From Planctomycetota bacterium (GTDB taxonomy: Bacteria; Planctomycetota; Phycisphaerae; Phycisphaerales; SM1A02): a stretch of 41,585 nucleotides of DNA. The stretch covers positions 1-41,585 of the forward strand of contig JAQBZO010000016.1 in assembly GCA_027622195.1 (NCBI GenBank), read 5' to 3'. Each line of letters opens with the position of its first letter. Within the stretch, counting starts at the first letter, position 1. Below the pieces are notes generated by a model that saw nothing but the letters and a program-made list of their open reading frames with translations, was not told where the DNA came from and searched no databases. A program made the position numbers and the translations under genes. This document shows positions 7,676-15,851 of this stretch, in pieces.

Positions 7676-8931
7676 ATCGACTCGGCACACAATCGTGCAA
7701 GGGCTCCGCGCATTGTGAAGAATCTCAGTCGAAGAGATTCTCCTTGGCTCCAGAGCCACGGCGCTCGGCCAGCGGATCGGTCGATGCGCCCAACGCCGAA
7801 CTTCGCATCTTCCATCGTGGGAATGTTTCGCCCGGCACCCGCGCAGTGGAGTCGCGCGATCCATCCCGCCGCAGCCGCGTCAACCGAGAGCGCGCACAAT
7901 CCTTCGATGGCTGAGGTGCCGTAGTAACCCGAGCCCCATGCGCGTTCTCCTGCGATCCGTGCGCCGAGCCACCGTGAGAAGAGGTCGTCGATGGCTTCTG
8001 CATCCATGGACGCTCGAAGTGGCTCAATGCGTTCGACCGCTTTGAATGAGACGCTCGATTCAATCCCACGAATGGTGGGAACATTGCCAAAGCCTTTTTG
8101 GAATCGAAAGGAATCGATGAGTTGGGTCGATGTGGTGCGGAACCAGCCTCGTGATCGAAGTTCAGAGAGTCGTGGATCAGAGACTCGCATGAAAATTGCT
8201 TGGCGAAGGAGTCCGCGCTCGGAGGATGACGTTGGTTCGATTGGACGATCACTGCTCCACTGACACGCAGCGGTCATCAGGATCTGAACAAGTTCTTGGA
8301 ATCGATCTCCGCGCACCTGAGCCAACTTGGCTTCGAACAATTGTTGCGCAATGAGTGCAACGACCCCCACTCGAGTCGAGACTGACATTGGTCCACGCGC
8401 GAGCCACTCGATGAGTGCCGTTCGGAGGGATTCCACTTCGTTTCCCTCGGCGGCGAGTCGATGAGAAAGCGCGACAGACTTCCCTTGAGCGGTCGACTCG
8501 GGCGCATCGTCGACCATGCGTTGAAGGTCAGCGAGGTGAGAGAAAGGGTGCGCTCCCTTGTTGTCTTGCACACTTTGACACGCGAAGTTGAGACCAGCGC
8601 GAGAGGTTGTTCCCGCAGGCATGACCGAGAAGGGGAAGAATCGACAGGCAACAGGCTTTGCTTGCAGTCCAAAACGACTATGCACTTTGCACAGCCCGTC
8701 GGACTGTAAAAAAATACACGACCCATCGGGACGTTGACGCAGAAAATCTTTCCCGCGAAACCGAATGGTGACCGGTTCGCCGAGTTCGGACTCCCACTTT
8801 TGTTCGCGCAGACGCTCCATGTCTTCGTCACGCAATTGAACGGTGAAATCGCGGCAGCAATTGCCGCACGAGTGGCAGGAGTACTTCTGTCCAAGTGGCG
8901 AGGCGATCAGGATCGGCAGCGCTAGTGTCAT
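7672..8931 (-). CDS. YkgJ-type cysteine-cluster protein
   Basis: The N-terminal 100 residues carry the zinc/iron-chelating cysteine cluster of the YkgJ family: CHSCGNCC (about 19-26), GSCIFL, LCKVHSRFGLQAKPVACRFFPF. The eight or so cysteines probably bind a metal ion or cluster. The remaining 300 residues are not recognised; they are largely helical and contain no clear catalytic motif. The biochemical role of the family is poorly known. The start ATG at MTLALPILIA lies one base after the glycosyltransferase stop; an in-frame GTG 14 codons upstream is possible but would overlap that gene. It is the last gene of the NfeD-FloA-glycosyltransferase run. Confidence 0.85.
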   Translation of the reverse strand: MTLALPILIASPLGQKYSCHSCGNCCRDFTVQLRDEDMERLREQKWESELGEPVTIRFRGKDFLRQRPDGSCIFLQSDGLCKVHSRFGLQAKPVACRFFPFSVMPAGTTSRAGLNFACQSVQDNKGAHPFSHLADLQRMVDDAPESTAQGKSVALSHRLAAEGNEVESLRTALIEWLARGPMSVSTRVGVVALIAQQLFEAKLAQVRGDRFQELVQILMTAACQWSSDRPIEPTSSSERGLLRQAIFMRVSDPRLSELRSRGWFRTTSTQLIDSFRFQKGFGNVPTIRGIESSVSFKAVERIEPLRASMDAEAIDDLFSRWLGARIAGERAWGSGYYGTSAIEGLCALSVDAAAAGWIARLHCAGAGRNIPTMEDAKFGVGRIDRSAGRAPWLWSQGESLRLRFFTMRGALARLCAESI

Positions 8932-8932
8932 G

Positions 8933-9691
8933 TCACTGGCCGCTCGATCGATGATTGTGGAAGAATCGTTCACGCAGCATCACCACGACCGCGCGGAAGG
9001 CGTCGCAACTTCCTATCTTTTTCCCCTGACTGAATCCTCTGGCGCAGTAACGCACATTCACCTCTTCGATTTGCGCGCGACTTCGCGCGAGGGCGGCCGT
9101 CAGTTGAGGCTCGATTCCAAAACGATTCTCAGAGAGTTGCGGCATGACGCGTGCAAGAATTCCGATGGAGAGGAGTTTGAGGCAACACTCCATGTCCATC
9201 ACGTGGTACCCAGTCAACGCATTCGAGAACCGAGTCAGGAATCGATTGCCCAGGCGGTGGAGTTTTCGCTTCCAAGTGGTGGTGTGGTAATCACAGTGCC
9301 AGCGGTTTCCATAGACCGCGTCCGAGTGGGCGGACTCGAGCCGATCGATCAAGAGCGCGTGGTCAGTCGGGTCATACTCAAGGTCAGCGTCGTGCACCAT
9401 GACCGCGCTCTTTGGATCGGTTGCCACGGCAAGTGCGTGGGCAAATCCAGATCGAAGCGCGGCGCCCTTCCCTTGATTCATCGGGTGTTCGATGAGGGTG
9501 AGCGGAGCTGCGCTGTGTCGAACGGCGAGGTTTCGCGCTTCACGCACCCCGATGGCATCGCTCGCATCATCCACCAGGATCACATGGCGAGCCCATCCCT
9601 TCGGAAGGGGGGCGGCGATGATGGCATCGACGACTTCGGCGAGTGTCGCAGCTTCGTTGAAGCAGGGAACGACCGTGAAGAGTGTCGGCAC
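8933..9691 (-). CDS. Family 2 glycosyltransferase (polyprenyl-phosphate sugar synthase-like)
   Basis: This 252-residue GT-A fold enzyme would transfer a sugar from a nucleotide donor, probably to a lipid phosphate as dolichyl/polyprenyl-phosphate mannose synthases do. Visible motifs are VVPCFNEAATL at the N-terminus, VDDASD, NQGKGAALRSG and the metal-binding HDADLEYDP, followed by YHVMDMECCLKLL and GIEPQLTA, where GT2 acceptor-site residues normally lie. There is no C-terminal membrane region. The start must be the GTG at 9689-9691, because the frame upstream runs straight into the TAA that ends floA, 27 bases earlier. Its place behind floA suggests work at or near membrane domains. Donor and acceptor are unknown. 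Confidence 0.88.
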   Translation of the reverse strand: MPTLFTVVPCFNEAATLAEVVDAIIAAPLPKGWARHVILVDDASDAIGVREARNLAVRHSAAPLTLIEHPMNQGKGAALRSGFAHALAVATDPKSAVMVHDADLEYDPTDHALLIDRLESAHSDAVYGNRWHCDYHTTTWKRKLHRLGNRFLTRFSNALTGYHVMDMECCLKLLSIGILARVMPQLSENRFGIEPQLTAALARSRAQIEEVNVRYCARGFSQGKKIGSCDAFRAVVVMLRERFFHNHRSSGQ

Positions 9692-9718
9692 AGCGACCTC
9701 GAGTCCGACGGACGCCGA

Positions 9719-10723
9719 TTAGGCGCCGTCCTTTGAGATCGCCGTACGCATCGATGTATCTGACTGCATATTGCGAATGCGCTCGTAGTCCATGATGCCG
9801 AGGTGACCCGTTCGAAAGGCTTGGGCGATCGCCATCGGGATTTCTGCTTCGGCGAGGACGACGAGAGCCCTGTTCTTCACGGCTTCGGCCTGATGTTCAG
9901 CTTCCAGAGCAACCGCGAGCGCGCGTCGTTGCTCTGCTTGAGCTTGGAATCGCTTCGTGTCCGCTTCCGCTTGAGCAGCTTGAAGTTGCGCGCCGATGTT
10001 TTCGCCCACATCAATGTCAGCGATGTCGATGGAAAGAATCTCAAAGGCAGTTCCTGCATCGAGTCCCTTCGCCAAGACAGTCTTCGAGATGCGATCGGGG
10101 TTCTCAAGCACTTGCTTGTGATCCGTAGCAGATCCAATCGTGGAGATGATTCCTTCACCAACGCGCGCGACGATCGTTTCTTCCGTTGCGCCGCCGATGA
10201 TGCGACTGAGATTGGTGCGGACAGTCACTCGCGCCTTGGCACGAAGTTGAATGCCGTCCTTGGCGACAGCGTCGATGGTGCTACGACCCGTCGCAGTATT
10301 CGGGCAGTCAATCACCTTTGGGTTGACCGAGGTATTGACGGCATCGAGAATGTCGCGACCAGCAAGATCGATCGCCACGGCGCGGTCCCATGGCAGGTCG
10401 ATCTTCGCCTTGCTCGATGCGATGAGCGCACGAACAACTTTGGTGACGTTGCCTTGAGCGAGATAGTGGGCTTCAAGCAGATCCGTTGGGATGTCGATAC
10501 CAGCCTTCTTGGCGCTGATTCGATTGAGGACGATGGCCGAAGGCTCGACTTTTCGCAGACGCATCATGACGAGATCGATCAGTCCGACAGGTGCGCCCGA
10601 CAGCATCGCCTGAAGCCACAGTTGGAAATACTGAAGGAGCACAATGAAGAGGATGAGTCCAAATATCCCCAAGACTCCAAGTCCAATCCAAGCCCAAGTA
10701 TCGAGTGCGATGATGGTGATCAT
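9719..10723 (-). CDS. floA: Flotillin-like protein FloA
   Basis: FloA forms scaffolds in functional membrane microdomains. The 334-residue protein has an N-terminal membrane hairpin (about 8-35), a band-7/SPFH region with [20 protein letters not shown] and [25 protein letters not shown], and a heptad-like Ala/Glu/Gln-rich coil ([20 protein letters not shown] onward). It ends with [18 protein letters not shown], typical of the YqfA/FloA type and not of long flotillins. The start at [10 protein letters not shown] overlaps the stop of the short NfeD gene as ATGA. NfeD-floA is a conserved pair in bacteria, which supports the call. Confidence 0.95.
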   Translation of the reverse strand: MITIIALDTWAWIGLGVLGIFGLILFIVLLQYFQLWLQAMLSGAPVGLIDLVMMRLRKVEPSAIVLNRISAKKAGIDIPTDLLEAHYLAQGNVTKVVRALIASSKAKIDLPWDRAVAIDLAGRDILDAVNTSVNPKVIDCPNTATGRSTIDAVAKDGIQLRAKARVTVRTNLSRIIGGATEETIVARVGEGIISTIGSATDHKQVLENPDRISKTVLAKGLDAGTAFEILSIDIADIDVGENIGAQLQAAQAEADTKRFQAQAEQRRALAVALEAEHQAEAVKNRALVVLAEAEIPMAIAQAFRTGHLGIMDYERIRNMQSDTSMRTAISKDGA

Positions 10724-11280
10724 GATGGGTGGATAATACCAGACGAGGTGTTGGTATCCCCTTTCCACGGACGCCGCACGCGCAGATGGCCCTCGGTGCA
10801 TCCGATCACCTCAATGTCTTCGCCCCCATCGATCATGCGACCCTCGGCGACCGCGTCCATGCGGCGCCCTTCGACGCGCACGAATCCGCTCGGGCGAAGT
10901 GGTGTCTCTGTTCGACCGAACTTCCCGATGAGTGAACTAAGGGGCAACTCAGACTTCGACGCATTCAGCGCCGCATCAGACTCTGAGTCGCCCAATTCCG
11001 CTGCGAGCGTTGCACGTTTTCCGAATCGAGATGTGGACCACCACTTCCCTCCTTGAACGACTGCGAATGGTGCGATGGCAATGAGTAGGAGGACATACGC
11101 GAGTCCAACCGTGCTGTCCCAGAGAAAAATAGAGACGCCACTTGCTGCGACACATGCAATGACGAGCAGTGTGAGAAGTCCACCGCTTGGTATGAAGAGT
11201 TCAAGGACAAGAAAGACCAGTCCAAGTCCAAGCAATCCGAGTCCAAGGAGGAGATAGGTTGAGTCAGCATCGGCCATCAT
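10720..11280 (-). CDS. Short NfeD-like membrane protein
   Basis: This 186-residue protein has three or four hydrophobic N-terminal segments (about 8-75) and a C-terminal soluble domain ending [20 protein letters not shown] and [14 protein letters not shown], the OB-fold typical of NfeD C-termini. It lacks the protease domain of long NfeD. Short NfeD proteins are thought to work with flotillin-like scaffolds. Both ends overlap their neighbours as ATGA (long NfeD before it, floA after it), so the three genes are almost certainly translated as a coupled unit. Confidence 0.88.
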   Translation of the reverse strand: MMADADSTYLLLGLGLLGLGLVFLVLELFIPSGGLLTLLVIACVAASGVSIFLWDSTVGLAYVLLLIAIAPFAVVQGGKWWSTSRFGKRATLAAELGDSESDAALNASKSELPLSSLIGKFGRTETPLRPSGFVRVEGRRMDAVAEGRMIDGGEDIEVIGCTEGHLRVRRPWKGDTNTSSGIIHPS

Positions 11281-12929
11281 GCAGTTTCCCTTTCACATGG
11301 TTCGACTTCGATGACGAATCCATCGGAAGACACGACTCGCACACGAACGCCCGCCTCGAGGTATCCCGTTGGAGAAACGACATCGACGAGTGTGGTCCCG
11401 AACCATGCGTGACCCGAAGGACCGAGTGGTGTATCGGTCACGCCGATTTGTCCGATTGCTGGACGAGCGGGTGGAGATTGTGTTGGAAACTCACGCTCGA
11501 CACCTGGATCGTCGGCCGCGCTCGACAAGATGCCCCGCGACCAAACGCGAGTGAGCACAGTCGTTCGACTCAAGAGCCAGAGTCCGACTGCAGCGAGGGC
11601 AACGCCTCCCGCCAAAATCGCGAACGCGGCGGGCATTTGCGCGCGCCCTTGTGTTGTGGAGAGATCGCCTTCGACGAAGAGTCCGACAATGCCCAGCAGA
11701 AAACAGGCAGCACCGAGAATGCCGACAAATGTGGTTCCAGGAACAAGAAGGATTTCGGCTGCAACAAGCGCCATTCCAGCAAAGACGAGGACTCCTGCCC
11801 ACCACTCCGCCATGCCACCCACCAATGGTGCGACGACGAGCAATCCAAACGCAATGAAGGCTCCGAGTCCGAATGCGCCGAATCCTGGAGTCAGCATCTC
11901 GGCGATGAAACACAATATCAACACGGCGACAAGTATGAGGCGAACAGGCCAACTTGTCATCCACCGCACGAACTCCTCAGACCACCGCTCGTCATAGCGA
12001 GTGATGGTTGCGCCTCCTGTCCACGCGCTGAGTTCTTCCTCCGTGGAGGCGGTGCCCTCTGCAAGACCCAGGACGAGTGCCATTCTTTCATGCACGACAA
12101 GCAGCGACTTCGGATCGGTCACGCGAGCGATCACCCGCCACTGACCGACATCGTCAGGGCCGAACGCTGCGCGTGATGCTCGGCGATTGGTCGGCTGATC
12201 GAACGATTGGTACCACGCTTCGAGTGGACGATCAGAGTCCACAGTCGATGGAATCGGGCCGTCTGTTGGTGCCACGCCGAGGGCGTTGAGTTCGTCTTCG
12301 TCGGCGATGGCGCGTGCGCTGCCGTCGATCGCCTCGACCAAGAAGAGCGGGCGATCGAGTCGGATGAACCGTTCAACGAGTCTCTCATCACGTCCATTTC
12401 GTCGTGCACTCTCGACCACATCGGCGATCACAGGAGACTCAATCTTGGCGCGCTCGACTTCAGAGAGTGATTGGAGTCCCAGTCCAGGAATCGCGGCAAT
12501 GGGAGCAGCATCCCCAAACGCCGCACCTGGTGAAACGACGATGGCACCGCACGCGAGCGCGATGATCGCCCCCGCGCTGTAGGCATGTGGTCGGATCCAC
12601 GCCACCGTCCGTATGGGAGTCATCCGCAAGAGAGCGCAAATATCCAAACATGCCTTGAGATCGCCACCTGGAGTATTGATCTCGAAGACGGCAAGGTCCG
12701 CTCCGTTCTGGACCGCTGCGTCGAGCCGACGCGAGATGCTCTGAACGACGACCTCGTCGATCTCTCCGTGGATGGGGATCAAAGCGATCGTCTTCGCGTA
12801 CCGCCACGGATCGACAGCTGCCGATGCTGTCTGAAACCCGCTTGGGTTCACTTCCTGAGACTGGGACGAGGTCGCAGCACTCGCGAGAAAAATCCCGATC
12901 AAAGTGATCACGGCGAGGATGCGGTGCAT
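11277..12929 (-). CDS. Long NfeD protein: ClpP-like serine protease, membrane domain and OB-fold
   Basis: Proteins of this type are membrane proteases reported to cut hydrophobic ends of partner proteins. The 550-residue product has a signal peptide (about 1-24) and a ClpP-fold protease domain with IPIHGEID, FEINTPGGDL and the nucleophile motif AYSAG (Ser118), with Lys162 in a position compatible with a Ser-Lys dyad. A region of about 100 residues that I do not recognise follows. Four or five membrane helices come next (about 330-470), including the NfeD-typical EMLTPGFGAFGLGAFIAFGL. The C-terminal OB-like domain contains LGPSGHAWFGTTLVDVVS. It heads the nfeD-nfeD-floA-GT2-YkgJ run. No clear promoter was identified upstream. 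Confidence 0.92.
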   Translation of the reverse strand: MHRILAVITLIGIFLASAATSSQSQEVNPSGFQTASAAVDPWRYAKTIALIPIHGEIDEVVVQSISRRLDAAVQNGADLAVFEINTPGGDLKACLDICALLRMTPIRTVAWIRPHAYSAGAIIALACGAIVVSPGAAFGDAAPIAAIPGLGLQSLSEVERAKIESPVIADVVESARRNGRDERLVERFIRLDRPLFLVEAIDGSARAIADEDELNALGVAPTDGPIPSTVDSDRPLEAWYQSFDQPTNRRASRAAFGPDDVGQWRVIARVTDPKSLLVVHERMALVLGLAEGTASTEEELSAWTGGATITRYDERWSEEFVRWMTSWPVRLILVAVLILCFIAEMLTPGFGAFGLGAFIAFGLLVVAPLVGGMAEWWAGVLVFAGMALVAAEILLVPGTTFVGILGAACFLLGIVGLFVEGDLSTTQGRAQMPAAFAILAGGVALAAVGLWLLSRTTVLTRVWSRGILSSAADDPGVEREFPTQSPPARPAIGQIGVTDTPLGPSGHAWFGTTLVDVVSPTGYLEAGVRVRVVSSDGFVIEVEPCERETA

Positions 12930-12962
12930 GAGTCAAGTGTATCGGTGGAGAATCCACTAATG

Positions 12963-12987
12963 AAAAGAGCCGGCTTGCGCCGGCTCT
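12963..12987 (-). terminator. Rho-independent terminator after the prepilin-type genes
   Basis: On the minus strand AGAGCCGGC and GCCGGCTCT form a 9-bp perfect stem with a 4-base loop (GCAA), running into UUUU. It lies about 30 bases after the stop of the second prepilin-type gene and just before the long NfeD gene. Confidence 0.88.
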
Positions 12988-13014
12988 GAGTGAGCGTTCA
13001 TTCTGATGTGCGGG

Positions 13015-13857
13015 TCAATCCCACTCGTAGGTGTGGTTGGTTCCGCATGCAGCCGCAGCCGAAGTGATCGTCAAGAAAATATCGCTCTTGTTGGTCGCTT
13101 GGCTTGCGAAAATGTTGTCAGGAACGGCTGTTGCGCCCGACCCAATGAGCGATGTCCCTTCGGGGAGGAATGTTCTGATGAAGGAAGTGTGATTGTCGTT
13201 GTAGACCACATTGCCTTCCCATTCATTCTTACCGCCGTGAATCTCAAGAGTCTTCGAAGTGGCATAGGAATTGTCGAGAAGTCCATTTATAACACCACGG
13301 TTTGACAAAATCGCAAACTTTGAGTTGCTCGAACTCTTCCACTCGCGCTGCCGACGAGCGGTGCACTCGAGAGGCATCGTTGCATACGAGGTATTGCAAA
13401 CGCCTTGGAGATCAGTCTTGAAGTTCACGTCGTCCCAGTAGACATCCGTCGTGGGCTTGTACTTCGAGTAATCGTAGTTCGAGCATTCCACGACACGACC
13501 GCTCACTTCGCCGGTGCTGACGAGCACTTTTGGGCTCACCAGGCTTTGCATCACCGAATAAGAGAGCAGCGAGGCATGCGAGTTTTTGGTCTCATCGACA
13601 TTGCCGCGGCCTGGAATCTGAGCGCCATTGAACGCCAACCGATTGATTTCGCCGGGAAGCGGAAAGTTTCCCTGGGCGTTGTCAACGGCTTTGGTGAGCC
13701 AACCCTTATGGACTTGACCCACTTGGGTCGCATCTTTCACTTGGCGTGCGGTGGCACGCGCTTTATTGAGGGCTGGCAAGAGGAGTCCGAGCAGGATGGC
13801 GATAATCGCCATGACCACCAAGAGCTCAACGAGTGTGAATCCTTGCTTACGTTGCAT
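13015..13857 (-). CDS. Prepilin-type N-terminal cleavage/methylation protein (second of a tandem pair)
   Basis: The product has the class III signal of type II secretion pseudopilins and type IV pilins: MQRKQG^FTLVELLVVMAII, with cleavage expected after Gly6, the Glu at position 5 of the mature chain and a long hydrophobic helix. PALNKARATARQVKD follows, a pattern common in planctomycete pseudopilin-like proteins. The rest (about 230 residues) is a globular domain with an HGGKNEWEGNVVYNDNHTSF segment near the C-terminus. The start is chosen because AAGGAG lies 9 bases upstream; another ATG ten codons earlier overlaps the preceding gene's stop. No secretion ATPase, secretin or peptidase gene is near. 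Its paralogue lies immediately upstream. Confidence 0.88.
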   Translation of the reverse strand: MQRKQGFTLVELLVVMAIIAILLGLLLPALNKARATARQVKDATQVGQVHKGWLTKAVDNAQGNFPLPGEINRLAFNGAQIPGRGNVDETKNSHASLLSYSVMQSLVSPKVLVSTGEVSGRVVECSNYDYSKYKPTTDVYWDDVNFKTDLQGVCNTSYATMPLECTARRQREWKSSSNSKFAILSNRGVINGLLDNSYATSKTLEIHGGKNEWEGNVVYNDNHTSFIRTFLPEGTSLIGSGATAVPDNIFASQATNKSDIFLTITSAAAACGTNHTYEWD

Positions 13858-13883
13858 TTGGAAATTCTCCTTGATCTGGGGTG

Positions 13884-14879
13884 TCATGAGGTCACCAGCG
13901 CGTCGTTACCAACGGCTGCTGCAGTGTCTGTTGGACTTCCGATCACGATTCCGAGCCATGCATCGCCGGCCGCCGGACCGTTGGGCTGACCAGTTCCGCA
14001 GTTGAACTCAGAGTTGAAGATGTTGTCGGCGAGGGCGTTGCCGTTGCCGCACTCGTACACGGTGCTCGCTGGATAGAACGAGTTCTCGAGTTGGGTGTGG
14101 TTGTCTCCATAGACAATGTTGCCTTCCCAAGACTTGCGATTTCCATGAAGCATCAGGGTCGGACTGTTGGTGAAATCAGTCGTCGTCGTGGCACCGAGTT
14201 TCGTGCCGCGCGTTCCGATCATCGGCTTCGAGCCCGATGCCTCTGGAATGAGGTCTGCGCGCCAATAGTGCTTCTTGCGCTGTCCACAGAGAACCATGGC
14301 TGCGTACGAGAAGTGGCAACCGTCATTTTCGTCCGCTGGCGCAGCCGTGAGATAAATCTTGCCACGGAAGTTGCCGGTATCGGCAGCATCGGTCGGGCAG
14401 TTCCATCCGGTGACGTCGCCGTCCCAGAGGATGCCGCCCGCTGGGTTGTAGGCTCCGAAGTTGTAGTTTCGCGCTTCGCGAACCACATCATTCACTTCCG
14501 TTGGTCCATAGACCAAGTCGGGGTTGAACATTTCGCGCATGATGCAAACTGAATACAAGTTGCGGGTATTGTTTTTCCTCGCGCACTCTTTGCCTTGGTT
14601 CGGCGTGCCGACGGGAACGCCAGGAGGCAACGCTCCGCCTGACATCTGGTCTCGATGGACGAGGCCGGGGAGTGGCAACTTCTTTTGAGGGTCTTCGTTG
14701 GCGAAGATCAACATCGCCTTGTGGATCTGCTGGACTTGGGTCGAATCCTTCACGCTGCGGGCGTTTTGCTGAGCCTTTGAAAGGGCTGGCAGCAAGAGGC
14801 CAATAAGCACCGCGATGATCGCCACAACCACCAGCAGTTCGACGAGCGTAAATCCGCGAGTCTTCTGCATCTGCATCAT
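13884..14879 (-). CDS. Prepilin-type N-terminal cleavage/methylation protein (first of a tandem pair)
   Basis: The 331-residue product begins MMQMQKTRG^FTLVELLVVVAII, a prepilin peptidase site followed by the hydrophobic assembly helix, then PALSKAQQNARSVKD. The globular part contains several cysteines and ends with a segment (HGNRKSWEGNIVYGDNHTQL) that clearly matches the downstream paralogue, so the pair arose by duplication. GGAG lies about 10 bases before the first of three closely spaced Met codons. Such proteins are numerous in planctomycetes; whether they join a pilus, a secretion pseudopilus or something else is unknown. No assembly machinery is encoded here. Confidence 0.88.
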   Translation of the reverse strand: MMQMQKTRGFTLVELLVVVAIIAVLIGLLLPALSKAQQNARSVKDSTQVQQIHKAMLIFANEDPQKKLPLPGLVHRDQMSGGALPPGVPVGTPNQGKECARKNNTRNLYSVCIMREMFNPDLVYGPTEVNDVVREARNYNFGAYNPAGGILWDGDVTGWNCPTDAADTGNFRGKIYLTAAPADENDGCHFSYAAMVLCGQRKKHYWRADLIPEASGSKPMIGTRGTKLGATTTTDFTNSPTLMLHGNRKSWEGNIVYGDNHTQLENSFYPASTVYECGNGNALADNIFNSEFNCGTGQPNGPAAGDAWLGIVIGSPTDTAAAVGNDALVTS

Positions 14880-15311
14880 GGGAATAAATCTCCAGTTCGG
14901 GGTGGAGCCGTAGCTCCGAATCGGCACGTTGGACGGAATTGTCCTTCGCGCCCAATACACCCGCCGCGGTACAACCGCGATTGGGTTACGAATCACATTT
15001 CAGGAAACATCGGCGAGCGCCGAATTCCCGACATGCCATTGGGAAAAACTGGGGAAACACAACCATTCGACTTCTGACGGGTCTGTCAGAAGCGTTTCAG
15101 GTCAGTTCCCCGTGTCAGGCTGTCGGCTGTTGCGGTCAAACGATTGGTCGAATCGGACCGAATAAGGACATCTCAATAGGAATCCGCAGCAGCCACGGCG
15201 TCGAACGCCAACAACAATGTATATCCGCTTCAGGACTTGTCAAGGTTCTGTTCACGCGACATTTTCCAAAAAACAGTCAAATATTCGTCCAACCGCTATC
15301 GTGCAACCCAA
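14880..15311 (+). other. 432-base divergent intergenic region with a hairpin
   Basis: The stretch lies between the prepilin-type gene (leftward) and ridA (rightward) and should hold both promoters. I see no open frame with gene-like features. It contains a perfect 8-bp hairpin at 15071-15092 (CTTCTGAC/GTCAGAAG, 6-base loop) and a smaller one at 14904-14917 (GGAGC/GCTCC) in the prepilin leader. TTGTCA at 15237-15242 followed 17 bases later by CATTTT is a poor promoter match for ridA. Confidence 0.5.
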
Positions 15312-15773
15312 ATGTCAACCCACTCACAACGCCTTGCCGCTCTCGGAATCACTCTCCCGCCACCCCCCAAGCCGGTTGCGGCGTACGTGCCGTACGTTCG
15401 CACGGGCAAATTGATCTTCGTGAGCGGGCAATTGCCGATGCGGGACGGATCACTCCTGGCTACAGGAGCCGTTCCCGAGGCCGTTTCGGTTGAAAGCGCG
15501 AAGGATGCGGCTCGGCAGTGTGGATTGAACGCGATCTCTGTGGCAGCCGATGCAGCGGGTGGGATCGATCAGATTGCCCGAATTGTGAGACTCGGCGTGT
15601 TCGTTCAGTCGGTGGCAGGATTCACATCGCAGCCCGCTGTCGCCAACGGCGCGAGCGAATTGATGGAGCAAGTCTTCGGAGAAGCGGGGCGGCACGCGCG
15701 CGCTGCAGTCGGAAGCATTGCTCTTCCCCTCGGCGCAGCGGTCGAGGTGGACATGATCGCCGAGACGGTGTGA
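15312..15773 (+). CDS. ridA: RidA/YjgF family protein
   Basis: RidA proteins hydrolyse reactive enamine/imine intermediates made by PLP enzymes and so protect metabolism. The 153-residue product starting MSTHSQRLAALGI has the family fold with AAYVPYVRTGKLIFVSGQLP, AKDAARQCGLNAI, IVRLGVFVQSVAGF and GEAGRHARAAVG, where the last arginine is the usual substrate-binding one. It is longer than E. coli RidA (128 residues) and fits the subgroup with a PPPPKPVAAY lead-in. An upstream in-frame start would add 25 non-conserved residues. It stands alone, convergent with the kinase gene. Confidence 0.9.
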   Translation: MSTHSQRLAALGITLPPPPKPVAAYVPYVRTGKLIFVSGQLPMRDGSLLATGAVPEAVSVESAKDAARQCGLNAISVAADAAGGIDQIARIVRLGVFVQSVAGFTSQPAVANGASELMEQVFGEAGRHARAAVGSIALPLGAAVEVDMIAETV

Positions 15774-15785
15774 CGAATGGACTTG

Positions 15786-15825
15786 ACGGTGGGAATCAGC
15801 CCTGTTTCGGGCGCATTCCCACCGT
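15786..15825. terminator. Long stem-loop between ridA and the kinase gene
   Basis: ACGGTGGGAAT and ATTCCCACCGT form an 11-bp perfect stem, with an inner GCCC/GGGC stem in the enclosed 18 bases. It starts 12 bases after the ridA stop and ends 26 bases before the kinase stop, so it could terminate both genes. Neither side has a U-run, so it may instead protect mRNA 3' ends. Confidence 0.5.
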
Positions 15826-15851
15826 AATCCCCCCTCCAATCACAGCCAACT

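Noticed and set aside
9803-11056. Open frame of 417 codons on the plus strand opposite floA and the short NfeD gene
   Set aside because: It spans two real, motif-bearing genes with an ATGA junction; the product shows no domain.
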